64,000 nucleotides of DNA from Pollutibacter soli (GTDB taxonomy: Bacteria > Bacteroidota > Bacteroidia > Chitinophagales > Chitinophagaceae), in assembly GCA_029269725.1 (NCBI GenBank), contig JARJHS010000003.1:526292-590291 (forward strand), read 5' to 3'. Made by a program: the position numbers and the translations under genes. Each line of letters begins with the position of its first letter. The stretch's first letter is position 1. Shown here in pieces: positions 43,640 through 53,193 of the stretch. A model generated the notes under the pieces. That model ran no database searches. It was given only the letters and a program-made list of their open reading frames with translations, and had not been told where the DNA came from.

Positions 43640-44728
43640 CTACCTTGCAAAAGTAGGACAAAGACTCTGACGAATATCACCATTATAATCGCTGTAGTTA
43701 CCGCTGTACATCAGTGCAAACTCGGTTGCTCCACGAAGGTTGGTTGCATTTTTCAGGGAAGATGTGTTGGCATCGAAACTGAACATGAACCGTAGGTTCT
43801 TCCATTGATAACCGATCATGGGAATAAAGGCATCACCCGAACGATAGTAGACACCTCCAATAAGTTGCTGTTCTCCGTCGCCGGTGAGGTTATAGTTTGC
43901 ATGCATACCAAGTGTAAGTTCAGAAGCTCTTGCCTGTGTTGTATAATAGGCTGCGGGGCTGATGATCCATTGTTCGTTTAATTTCAAAACAGCATCAGCA
44001 AAAAGAATATACCTCGGAGCTATGCGATTGTCAAAGCCTGGCGTTTCATTGAAAAATGTTTCTTTGGGCCTGTTGACATGATGCGCAGAAAATCCCCCAT
44101 GAACGTAAATATCATCAGTAGGAAACCATGCGTAGTTTAAACCCACCTGCACATCGAGATAGTTAATTGCTGTATTGGCGAATATTTCCCCGCTCGGCGC
44201 GCTCACATCAAAGAATTTACCATTCCACTGATTATCGAAAGTAAATTTTGTAAGATCGATTCGTTTGTTTGCCCATCCGATATTAAAACCTGCAGATAAC
44301 AATCCTGTGTTCTCAATCATCTGGTGATAAGCAGCGGAGCCATATACTTTTGTTGAAATAAGGTTGCCTGAGCCTGCTACATCACGAAGAATAACACCAC
44401 CAAGTCCGATCCAACCGGTTTCGAAACGATCCCTGAAAACCTGCGCGTCTCCAAAAATGCTGAAAGTTTTAAATGGTACGGGTATACTTGTCCATTGTGT
44501 GCGGTATTGTGCTCCTACACGATAGTCAGCATCGGGGATAAACCCTGTATTGGCAGGGTTTGTAGTCAATGGAGAATTAAAAAATTGGGAGAAATGAAGA
44601 TCCTGTGCTTTTAAACCGTTACCCAGGGTAAGTAAAACCAGTATCAATGCCAGTGGAAATGTAATTCTTCCGGCATTTACCAGTTGATTATATGTTTTGC
44701 AAATCGGGATCACTGTTGTCATTTTCAT
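43640..44728 (-). CDS. PorP/SprF-family T9SS membrane protein (second copy)
   Basis: The 362-residue protein has a signal peptide after a basic start. The mature N-terminus is QDLHFSQFFNSPLTTNPANT, followed by YRTQWTSI, the same hallmarks as the copy at 22.8 kb. A beta-barrel pattern runs to the end. It follows the second giant type B cargo gene after 62 bases, so it is probably that cargo's own outer-membrane partner for export and anchoring. The two PorP proteins share motifs but are not near-identical, which fits one partner per cargo. Confidence 0.92.
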   Translation of the reverse strand: MKMTTVIPICKTYNQLVNAGRITFPLALILVLLTLGNGLKAQDLHFSQFFNSPLTTNPANTGFIPDADYRVGAQYRTQWTSIPVPFKTFSIFGDAQVFRDRFETGWIGLGGVILRDVAGSGNLISTKVYGSAAYHQMIENTGLLSAGFNIGWANKRIDLTKFTFDNQWNGKFFDVSAPSGEIFANTAINYLDVQVGLNYAWFPTDDIYVHGGFSAHHVNRPKETFFNETPGFDNRIAPRYILFADAVLKLNEQWIISPAAYYTTQARASELTLGMHANYNLTGDGEQQLIGGVYYRSGDAFIPMIGYQWKNLRFMFSFDANTSSLKNATNLRGATEFALMYSGNYSDYNGDIRQSLCPTFAR

Positions 44729-44790
44729 TTAATTTGATAGCAACATCTCAACAGTTGGTTTAAAGCAAGAATATCTAACAAAGATCAGAA

Positions 44791-47700
44791 CTATCTGATC
44801 AACGTAATATCACCTTTTTTTGTAGCCCGCGTTCCGTCACTAAATTGAACATCCAGCTGGTAGGCATACGCATCCATCGGTTGCAAAGCTCCTTTGAATC
44901 TTCCATCCCATCCAGTAGCCTGGTCTGCAGTCTGGAAAACCAGCTGACCCCAGCGGTTATATATCCTGAACGTCAATTTCGCAATACCAAATCCACGCAC
45001 AAACACTTTATCATTAACTCCATCTCCATTGGGTGTAAAGGCATTCGGCACATCGAGCAACGGAATTACTTTCGCGTCGACCGGGAGACATACCGTATCC
45101 GCACAACCGAAATCATTGATTGCAATCAGACAGGTATTAAACGTTCCGGAAACATTAAACTGATGCACAGGATTTACCAGTTCAGAAGTTCCGCCATCTC
45201 CAAAGTTCCAGAAGTATTTAACAGCGCCTGTTGACTGATTGTTGAAAGTCGTCGGTGTATTTTCTACAGGAGGATTTGGTACAAATGTAAAGGCGGCTAC
45301 CGGGCCCGGTCGAACAGTAATTGTCTGAATGGTCGTATCGGTCAGATTACAGGTCGCCGGATCATTTGCGATCAGCCTTACCGTGTAAGTTCCAGGTGAA
45401 CTGTACAATACCGGCGGAGGAGTCGCTCCTGTAAAGGTTACCCCATTTCCGAAATCCCAGATAAATTCCTGGCCTGCTTCAGATACATTGGTAAAGGTTG
45501 CGTTGTAAGGAACACATCCACCCGGAGGTGTTTCGAATGCGGCTTTTACATTTGCTGCGAGCCTGATCGTTCTTGTTATTGAATCCGGTGCATTACAATA
45601 ATTAGTATCCACCAGGATCAGCTTCACATTATAAGTTCCCTGTGATGCATACGTATGATTTACATTTCCAGGGCCTGCAACAACACGCGGAGTGTTATCT
45701 CCAAAATCCCAAATAAATGAAGCCGACTGGAAGGGCTTACCCGCAGGAGAGGTTGACAAATTTGAAAATTGATAAGCCAGACTCGCACATGGTGGCAATT
45801 TCACAGCATTCAGATCAAGTGTGGCTTTATCATCGCGCACTTTGATATTGATGTAAGAAGTATCATGTGTGATACATTTTGTAAGATCGATTGCGATCAG
45901 CCTTACACGGTAATTACCTGAAGCAGTGAATATGTGATTAACATCAGGCGTCTGCGAAGTTACTTCCGGTGAGCCATCACCAAAGTTCCAGATATAAGAT
46001 TTGCCAAGGCCTAAAGTATCCGTAAAATCAACAGAAAGTGGTAAACACCCGCTCGTATCATTCGGCACACCTCCGATGGAAGATCTCGCACCGGCACGAA
46101 CACCATCATAATCAAACAGGAGCCTGAAAGCAGCAAGGTTACATTCACCACCGCTTCCTGTGTTCAATGCACCATTCACCGGGGCAACTACGCCTGGTGT
46201 GATAGGGAATGGAATGGTTATCGGTGATGAAGGACAGGCATTGTTGCCACCGCAGTTCGCGCAGATGGCAGAATAAATTGCGCCGCTGGCATCGAAACGA
46301 CTGGTACCACCATCAACGTGATCACCTTCTCCACCACTCTGCCCGAAAAACGAACCATACAACTGGCTGGTTGCATTCTTCTCCATCACGAAAAAGTAGA
46401 AGTCACGGTTATCCGTAGTTGTTTTAATCGCGTCGGGGGTAACACGCATCCCCGCGGTACCCGAGGTTTTCGTATCGAAACAGCTGGTACCTGAGCATGG
46501 ATTTAATCTCCCACCCCATCCGGAAACATACACGTTTTCGCACCTGTCCACGAGAAATGCCACCGGTGAAATATTTGGAATCGATCCGGCAGTACCATAA
46601 GTTGTTGAGTACACGTATGTGGAAAGATTTGGCTGAAGTTTTGAAATGAATTGTTTCGCGTTTGCATCAACATACGTAGCGTTCAGTACCTGCCAGCTGC
46701 CAAGTGTAATTCCCATTACATAAGGAAACCCGAGTCGGTCAAACTGAATTCCATAAATGAAATCCAATGAAGCTGTGCCAAGATATGTGGTCTGCACTAT
46801 CGAAGAACCATTGTTATTAAATGCAACGATATAACCATCAATATCTCCGCTACCCCCATTGAAATTCGGTTGGATACTTCCTGCCTTGTTACCGGGTAAA
46901 TTACTACTGGACGTCGCCCCGGCCATGTACACATTATTGTTAACCGGGTTCAGAGCAAGCACAAAGCCCGCATCATTCTCACTTCCTCCGAAATAAGTAC
47001 TAAACAAAAGATTATTCAGCGTGGGCGATAATTTCAGAAGTACCGCATCCTGCTTTCCTCCGATAGCTGTCTGAGACGCATTTACCAAAGGGAAATTGGT
47101 GGACTGGGTACTGGCTGCCACATAAATATTTCCTGCATCATCCAATATTACTTCACTACGGGCATTGTCTCCGTAATTATATAAAAGAGAATTACAGGAA
47201 GGGCTGATTGCAGCATCAATATTAGCACCATCGACACCGCTTCCTCCGATTTTAACTGAACCGATCAACGCTGTACCTGTAGCATTGAATTTCGTAACTA
47301 TGATATCTGTTCCGCCGAGCTGTCCGTAGTTTGAACCAACCGTTGGATAATTAACTGATGTAGTACGACCCAATACCACGAGATTGCCTTGCGCATCTGA
47401 GATGAGACTATGCGGAAAATCTTCTCCGTCACCACCAAGATATGTTGAGTACATCCTTGAATTTCCACTCGGAGCAAAGCGCGTGATACCAATATCTACT
47501 CCAGCATTTCCACTACCACCACCAAATGTCTGTTGAAAAGCACCGGGTGTTATCGGGTAGCCCTGACCGAATACAATACCACCTGAGAACAGACTTCCAT
47601 CAGGCCCGGGAGTTGCCGTATATCCCCAATTCCCAACAGTACTGCCCGTAAAAGTAGAGAAGATAAGCGTCGGATCGATTATAAGTCTTGCACGCTTATC

Positions 47701-48468
47701 GTAACTTTTAATTTTAAATTTAACCTGGTCACCTGTTACCTCAAATTTGCAATCAACTGCAATTTTCTGACCGCCCACGATCTGGTAAGAATATGGCGAC
47801 ATTTCTTTCGCATCCCCGACAGATGTTTTAATAACCAGCTGATCATTTTTTATTGAAAGCTGATCTGCTCCCGTATATTTCATCACCACGCGACTTACAT
47901 CAGCACCAGGTTCAACAATTAAGTCATATTTCAGCTTCCCGCTTTCGGAATAATACCTGACATCAATACCGGGATAAATATTTTTATAAACAACTGCTTT
48001 AAAACTTCTGACATTGTTTTTCCATCTTTTCGGATCGTTGCCGAGAAAATAATTATTGCCCGAGCTTAAAACAGTTTCGGGTTCTGGAGTCAATACCTCC
48101 TGCGCGCCCAAAAACTCCACCATATAATGATGAGAGCGCATCGTCAATGGCTCTTTGCCTGGTGGATGAATACTTTTTGTTTGTGAAGACTGATTTGAAG
48201 AGCCTGTTCCATCATGATCATGACCTCCATGAATTTTTTCCAGGATGCGTTTATACTCTGCAGGATTGTTCATTAAAACCGAAAACCCTTTTGATTTCAG
48301 AAAGAAAGCACCTGAACCAATATCTGTTTTGAACTGAAACTGATCCCCCCACTGCCCTTTGTTTTCTGTGAATTCTAACGCATAAAACGACTGTGCCGAC
48401 AAACCCGAGTATGTAAGCAGGGTGAATATTATAAGAAGGATTTTCTGGTATCCGGACTTAGGACTCAT
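44791..48468 (-). CDS. Giant SBBP/PKD surface protein with type B T9SS sorting domain
   Basis: The 1225 residues begin with a signal peptide (MSPKSGYQKILLIIFTLLTY). A DUF7948-type N-terminal domain follows, with the ENKGQW motif at about 34-39. A beta-propeller of SBBP repeats comes next (STYLGGDGEDF, STYFGGSENDA, VYVSGWGG), spanning about 270-770. Four PKD domains (FGDGSPEV, FGDNTPRV, FGNGVTFT, FGDGGTSE) lead to a CHU_C sorting domain: VPNAFTPNGDGVND, IYNRWGQLVFQ, GWDGRFKG and the end KGDITLIR. It is a probable adhesin, since no catalytic motif is seen. PorP/SprF lies just downstream. Confidence 0.9.
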   Translation of the reverse strand: MSPKSGYQKILLIIFTLLTYSGLSAQSFYALEFTENKGQWGDQFQFKTDIGSGAFFLKSKGFSVLMNNPAEYKRILEKIHGGHDHDGTGSSNQSSQTKSIHPPGKEPLTMRSHHYMVEFLGAQEVLTPEPETVLSSGNNYFLGNDPKRWKNNVRSFKAVVYKNIYPGIDVRYYSESGKLKYDLIVEPGADVSRVVMKYTGADQLSIKNDQLVIKTSVGDAKEMSPYSYQIVGGQKIAVDCKFEVTGDQVKFKIKSYDKRARLIIDPTLIFSTFTGSTVGNWGYTATPGPDGSLFSGGIVFGQGYPITPGAFQQTFGGGSGNAGVDIGITRFAPSGNSRMYSTYLGGDGEDFPHSLISDAQGNLVVLGRTTSVNYPTVGSNYGQLGGTDIIVTKFNATGTALIGSVKIGGSGVDGANIDAAISPSCNSLLYNYGDNARSEVILDDAGNIYVAASTQSTNFPLVNASQTAIGGKQDAVLLKLSPTLNNLLFSTYFGGSENDAGFVLALNPVNNNVYMAGATSSSNLPGNKAGSIQPNFNGGSGDIDGYIVAFNNNGSSIVQTTYLGTASLDFIYGIQFDRLGFPYVMGITLGSWQVLNATYVDANAKQFISKLQPNLSTYVYSTTYGTAGSIPNISPVAFLVDRCENVYVSGWGGRLNPCSGTSCFDTKTSGTAGMRVTPDAIKTTTDNRDFYFFVMEKNATSQLYGSFFGQSGGEGDHVDGGTSRFDASGAIYSAICANCGGNNACPSSPITIPFPITPGVVAPVNGALNTGSGGECNLAAFRLLFDYDGVRAGARSSIGGVPNDTSGCLPLSVDFTDTLGLGKSYIWNFGDGSPEVTSQTPDVNHIFTASGNYRVRLIAIDLTKCITHDTSYINIKVRDDKATLDLNAVKLPPCASLAYQFSNLSTSPAGKPFQSASFIWDFGDNTPRVVAGPGNVNHTYASQGTYNVKLILVDTNYCNAPDSITRTIRLAANVKAAFETPPGGCVPYNATFTNVSEAGQEFIWDFGNGVTFTGATPPPVLYSSPGTYTVRLIANDPATCNLTDTTIQTITVRPGPVAAFTFVPNPPVENTPTTFNNQSTGAVKYFWNFGDGGTSELVNPVHQFNVSGTFNTCLIAINDFGCADTVCLPVDAKVIPLLDVPNAFTPNGDGVNDKVFVRGFGIAKLTFRIYNRWGQLVFQTADQATGWDGRFKGALQPMDAYAYQLDVQFSDGTRATKKGDITLIR

Positions 48469-48521
48469 CGTGTTGTAAATAAAAATACGGTGAAAAACCT
48501 ATAAAAGTTGTTAATTAAAAG

Positions 48522-50651
48522 CTAGGCAATCCTGCTCCATGGCGTCTTATTCTTTCCTCTTTGCAGATGATCAAGGAGTTGTCTGAACTCATTATCCGGG
48601 TTCTTCACATCCATTGCAATAATTTTTTCTGCAATAGATTTTGCTTTTTCAAGAATAAGTTTATCGGTCATGATATCAGCCAGTTTAAACTGCAGCGCCC
48701 CACTCTGCCTTGTTCCTTCTATATCACCAGGACCCCGGATTTCCAGGTCCTTTTCGGCGATTTTAAATCCGTCATTAGTGGCACATAACACTGATAATCT
48801 TTCCCTTGCTTCTGCCGACACCTTATTTCCTGTTAATAAAATGCAGTAACTCTTGTCTGACCCCCTACCTACCCTGCCCCGCAACTGGTGCAACTGACTT
48901 AATCCGAATTTCTCCGCGCTTTCTATTACCATTACTGTCGCATTTGGAACATTCACTCCAACTTCAATTACAGTTGTCGATACCATAATTTGTGTATCTC
49001 CGGAAACAAAACGTTGCATATTGCTTTCCTTAAGATCTGCCGGCATACGTCCATGCACCATGCTGATATAAAATTTTGGCTCCGGAAACCAGGCTTTAAT
49101 ATTCTCATACCCTCTCATGAGATTTTCATAATACATTTTCTCACTTTCCTCGATCAAAGGAAATATCACATAAGCCTGCCGACCCTGTTCAATTTGATTC
49201 CTGATAAAATTCATCACCTGCGGCCGGCTATCTTCTAAACGATGCGTGGTAAGAATTGGCTGCCTGCCCGGTGGTAATTCATCAATAACACTGGTATCGA
49301 GATCACCAAAAGCAGTCATGGCTAATGTACGTGGAATCGGAGTAGCGGTCATCACCAGAATATGCGGGGCATTCTCACCTTTTTCTCTAAGTTTGGCTCT
49401 TTGCTCAACTCCAAAACGATGCTGTTCATCGATGATCGCAAGGCCGAGCTGCTTAAATTGAACAGCCGACTCAATCAAAGCATGTGTGCCAATCAGGATC
49501 TGCACCTCTCCTGATTCTACCTGGGCAAGTAATTTTTTTCTCGAAGCAGTTTTTGTTGATCCGGTCAGGATTGCTACTGACACCGGCAGATCTTTCAGCA
49601 ACCCGCTGATTCCCTCATAGTGCTGCCGTGCAAGTATTTCTGTTGGCGCCATTAAACAACATTGATAGCCGTTATCAATCGCCAGCAACATGCTCATCAA
49701 TGCTACCATTGTTTTTCCGCTTCCAACATCACCCTGCAAAAGCCTGTTCATCTGGTGCCCGGAACCGGCATCTTTTCTGATCTCTTTTAATACCCGCTTT
49801 TGAGCATTGGTCAGCTGGAAAGGAAGATGATCATTATAAAAACGATTGAACAAATCTCCGACTTTTCCGAAAATTATGCCTTTCGAGTAACGGTGCCTGT
49901 TAGATCGTAACATACCGAGCCTGATCTGGCTGATCAACAGCTCTTCAAATTTCAAGCGATAAACTGCTCTGTCGCGCAGTATAACTGAAGATGGAAAATG
50001 TATATTCCGATATGCGTCAAAACGTGTCAGCAAATTTTCCCTGTGCATCAATGAACCCGGAAGATTCTCAATAAGATCATTTTCAGAAATCATTGAAAAA
50101 AGGTTCGCAGTGATATTCCCAAGATTTCTTCCGGTAATTCCCCTGGCCTTTAACTTTTCCGTTACAGGATACACTGGCTCCAGGAAGTTCCTGGTATTTT
50201 TTTCTTCAGCCTGCCATCGCTCTATTTCAGGATGTGTGAGCTGAGGCAGGCCCAGGTAAAAACCGACTTTGCCAAAAACCAGATACTCGTTTCCGATAGT
50301 GAGATTTTTCTGTATCCAATTGATGCCCTGAAACCAGGTAAGCGTAAGTTCACCACTGGCATCTTTTATTATTCCGGTAATTCTCTTTGACCTCCCATCG
50401 CCTGCCAGCACGAGGTTCATTAATTTACCTTTAACCTGGATATAATCTGATTCGGAAGTGATTTCCCGAACCAGATTTATCCTTGTTTTATCTACATACC
50501 GGTAAGGAAAATGATTCAACAGATCATGAAAGGAGAAGATGTTGAGTTCCTTCTTCAACAGATCCGCTCGGAACGGGCCCACACCCTTCAGGTATTCAAT
50601 CGGATTCGAAAGTATGTTTGGCAGAAATGAGATATCAGAAATTTCGTGCAA
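48522..50651 (-). CDS. recG: ATP-dependent DNA helicase RecG
   Basis: RecG reverses stalled forks and processes branched DNA. The 709 residues include an N-terminal wedge domain with an OB fold (about 15-200, IEYLKGVGPFRADLLKKEL). The SF2 helicase motifs are GDVGSGKT (I), MAPTEILARQHYE (Ia), DEQHRFG (II), MTATPIPRT (III) and QLRGRVGRG (VI). The true start is unclear: the first codon is a TTG that lies within a possible -7 box (50649-50656), and no ATG follows in a suitable place. Confidence 0.93.
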   Translation of the reverse strand: MHEISDISFLPNILSNPIEYLKGVGPFRADLLKKELNIFSFHDLLNHFPYRYVDKTRINLVREITSESDYIQVKGKLMNLVLAGDGRSKRITGIIKDASGELTLTWFQGINWIQKNLTIGNEYLVFGKVGFYLGLPQLTHPEIERWQAEEKNTRNFLEPVYPVTEKLKARGITGRNLGNITANLFSMISENDLIENLPGSLMHRENLLTRFDAYRNIHFPSSVILRDRAVYRLKFEELLISQIRLGMLRSNRHRYSKGIIFGKVGDLFNRFYNDHLPFQLTNAQKRVLKEIRKDAGSGHQMNRLLQGDVGSGKTMVALMSMLLAIDNGYQCCLMAPTEILARQHYEGISGLLKDLPVSVAILTGSTKTASRKKLLAQVESGEVQILIGTHALIESAVQFKQLGLAIIDEQHRFGVEQRAKLREKGENAPHILVMTATPIPRTLAMTAFGDLDTSVIDELPPGRQPILTTHRLEDSRPQVMNFIRNQIEQGRQAYVIFPLIEESEKMYYENLMRGYENIKAWFPEPKFYISMVHGRMPADLKESNMQRFVSGDTQIMVSTTVIEVGVNVPNATVMVIESAEKFGLSQLHQLRGRVGRGSDKSYCILLTGNKVSAEARERLSVLCATNDGFKIAEKDLEIRGPGDIEGTRQSGALQFKLADIMTDKLILEKAKSIAEKIIAMDVKNPDNEFRQLLDHLQRGKNKTPWSRIA

Positions 50652-50744
50652 AAATACTTAAATCCGTTTCGCAGTATCGACCAAAATACTTTGCAAAAAA
50701 CTGATTTTCCCTGCGATTTTTGACTACAGATTCAGGAAAAATCA

Positions 50745-52910
50745 CTATTGCTTGACAATCTTCCGCACTACCGGCTCTGCCCTTTCCATTTTAATTACCA
50801 CTGTGTACACCCCGGAAGAAAGCGCCTCTATATCAAAAGTCTGGCTGAGTACTCTTGTATTTTTCAGCAGAATGGCTGACAAAACGGGTTTTCCTTCCAA
50901 CCCGTAGAATGTGACCTCCATTCGTCCGTCGATATCTGTATCGATGGTCACGGTAACTTTTTCTTCAACAGGATTCGGATACAATCCAACTTTGGGTATT
51001 ACCCTCCTGGAAGTACTGTTGAGTACAACAACCACTACATTTTTCTGAGAAGTACCGCCACGGTTATCGGTGACCGTGAGTCTGAAATGGTAATTTCCGG
51101 GAATGAGATCCGTAACAATAGTTTTTAGTTTATCCGGGCTGAGAATCAGAGGATCTCTTGGTCCGCTGATGTACTGCCAGCTAGCAAGTTTAATGCTTCC
51201 GTCAGGATCCTTTGATGCTGATGCATCAAGTTCTGTATTCTGTACCGGTAGCCGGACAAAAAATGAATCTTTTATGGTGATCAACGGTGTTTGATTGGGG
51301 CCGCCGTTGTCAATAACAGTCACTGTTACCTGGTCAGTTGATGATGATCCTCGGTTATCTGTTACAGTGAGTTGAAAAACATATGTTCCCTGCTCTAATT
51401 TGGTAAGCGAAAGCTGATCACTATTTGCTCCTGCCATCAATCCATCTACCGGTCCGCTTATTTTCACCCAACTCCATACACTGATGGTTCCATCAGGATC
51501 TTTAGAATTTTTTCCATTCAGCACCACACTATTTACCGGAAGAATTATTGTTTTATCAGCACCAGCATCAGCAACCGGAGGTTGATTGGATGCGCTTAAT
51601 GGCGGATCAACCTTTATCTGCACATCGTCTGTAGCAGCACCGCCACTATTATCAGTTGCTGTTAACCGGAAAATGTAAATTCCCTGTTGCAGTCCAGTAA
51701 CATTCGTTACCGCATTTCCCGGTGTTTGAATCACAACTCCCGTAACCGGACCCGACACTCTTGTCCAATTATAGCCTGTAACAGTTCCGTCTGTGTCAGA
51801 AGCATAGCCTCTTAATGTTACTGTGTTCAGCGGCAGCCTGATTGTTTGATTCTGGCCTGCATTCACCACAGGCAATTTGTTTGCAGGCACCGGAGCTGCA
51901 TCAGATACGGTAACAGAAACCTCGTCGTAGCCTGTATCACCATCATTATCGGTTACGGTCAACCGAAAAACATAAGTACCTTTTTGTAATGCAGTTATGC
52001 CAGTTTCTGCCAGGGCAGCATTTGTTATGATTCCACCTGCAGGACCGGATATTTTTGTCCATTTGTAGGAAACGATGTTTCCATCAGAATCAGCGCCGGT
52101 ACCTTTTAATGTTGCCGTAGTTTGCGGAAGTTTGATCTGTATATTGTTTCCCGCATTTGCAGTTGGCGCAACATTTGTTTGCGCATTGCCGGCAGCATAA
52201 GCGATTCCTCCTTCGAGATGAGAAAGAAAAGTTACATCTGAAAATGATTCATCCGTATGACCCAACCCCGTATACCAGGCCCTTCCCCCATCAAAATCAT
52301 GGTACCATGCAATCGGATGATTTGCGCCCATTGTTCCGCCAGAATAGGATGATTCGTCAACCGTCAGCAAAGGCGTAACCGGACTTTGAAAGCTGCCAAA
52401 GTTATACCACTCATCTGTTTTGATCCATGGAGAAGGAATTCCGCCGTTACCCGGCCTTCCTGTACCTGCAATATTTACTCTGGCTTGTTGTATATCAGGA
52501 TGCCCATTAAACCATGCACCGACAAGCCGCCCATACCATGGCCAGTTATATTCAGTATCAGTTGCTGCATGTATACCAACAAATCCGCCTCCTGACTGTA
52601 TAAATTTTTCGAATGCAGCCTGCTGCGCATCGTTAAGTATATCTCCCGTAGTACTCATAAAAATCACCAGGGAAAAAGCAGAAAGATTTGCTGTAGTAAA
52701 GTCTGCTGCATCTTCTGAGGTTTCTACAGAAAAACCACGACCTGCACCGATCTTTTTAATAGCATCAATTCCATAGTCAATGGAACTATGGCGATAGCCA
52801 GCTGTTTTCGAGAAAACGAGGATCTTTTTTTGTGCATAGCCGGTGAATGATCCGGCGAGCAGCAAACAAAACAGTATTGACTTAACAGTAGTTGGGTAGC
52901 GTTTTTTCAT
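50745..52910 (-). CDS. Secreted ThuA-domain protein with four K319L/PKD-like domains and T9SS type A sorting domain
   Basis: The 721 residues begin with a signal peptide (ending FTGYAQ). The ThuA domain (about 28-235) shows the glutamine-amidotransferase-like fold: KILVFSKTAGYRHSSIDYGI, SGGGFVGIHAATDTEYNW, then the GHPDI and GGRAWYTGLGH loops. ThuA-like proteins act in carbohydrate metabolism; this one probably binds or alters a glycan at the surface. A four-domain stalk (residues 246-636) precedes an 85-residue type A sorting domain (LYPNPVEEKVTVTIDTDI, ending KQ). Stalk and sorting domain match those of the two giant lyase-like proteins upstream, so all three should use the same export and anchoring. 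Confidence 0.9.
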   Translation of the reverse strand: MKKRYPTTVKSILFCLLLAGSFTGYAQKKILVFSKTAGYRHSSIDYGIDAIKKIGAGRGFSVETSEDAADFTTANLSAFSLVIFMSTTGDILNDAQQAAFEKFIQSGGGFVGIHAATDTEYNWPWYGRLVGAWFNGHPDIQQARVNIAGTGRPGNGGIPSPWIKTDEWYNFGSFQSPVTPLLTVDESSYSGGTMGANHPIAWYHDFDGGRAWYTGLGHTDESFSDVTFLSHLEGGIAYAAGNAQTNVAPTANAGNNIQIKLPQTTATLKGTGADSDGNIVSYKWTKISGPAGGIITNAALAETGITALQKGTYVFRLTVTDNDGDTGYDEVSVTVSDAAPVPANKLPVVNAGQNQTIRLPLNTVTLRGYASDTDGTVTGYNWTRVSGPVTGVVIQTPGNAVTNVTGLQQGIYIFRLTATDNSGGAATDDVQIKVDPPLSASNQPPVADAGADKTIILPVNSVVLNGKNSKDPDGTISVWSWVKISGPVDGLMAGANSDQLSLTKLEQGTYVFQLTVTDNRGSSSTDQVTVTVIDNGGPNQTPLITIKDSFFVRLPVQNTELDASASKDPDGSIKLASWQYISGPRDPLILSPDKLKTIVTDLIPGNYHFRLTVTDNRGGTSQKNVVVVVLNSTSRRVIPKVGLYPNPVEEKVTVTIDTDIDGRMEVTFYGLEGKPVLSAILLKNTRVLSQTFDIEALSSGVYTVVIKMERAEPVVRKIVKQ
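51003..52175 (-). repeat. Four-domain K319L/PKD-like array in the ThuA protein
   Basis: Four tandem modules of about 293 bases each. Each begins N-x2-P-x3-A-G and has the D-x-D/P-D-G turn, a W-x-K/R-x-S-G-P strand and a LTVTDN strand. The last is a divergent subtype joined to the sorting domain by an S-x-S-R-R-x-I-P linker. Confidence 0.85.
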
Positions 52911-53130
52911 TCGGATAAGAAATTAATGTTCCATCGGTATTGATTCGTAATCATTTCCGGGAGCATTTTCCTATCCGGAATATGCGGTTAGTTGAATAGC
53001 GGATTACATTGATCTGTAAAATCAATGCCTTTTTGTTTCGCATCAGCTAATGCATAAGGGTCGGAGGTTGGTATAACGGAATGGCAAATGTCAAAATTGC
53101 GCGGCAGTAATTGGCAAAGCGGCTATTACA

Positions 53131-53164
53131 GAAAAAGTAATGGGCAGACTCATCATCTGCCCAT
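53131..53164 (-). terminator. Rho-independent terminator of the first giant lyase gene
   Basis: On the minus strand the 9-base stem ATGGGCAGA/TCTGCCCAT (53140-53164) has a 7-base loop and is followed by TTACTTTTTC. It lies 29 bases after the stop at 53194. The 283-base gap to the ThuA gene holds nothing else. Confidence 0.75.
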
Positions 53165-53193
53165 ACTTATCGTCAACTATATGAAATCCTGTA

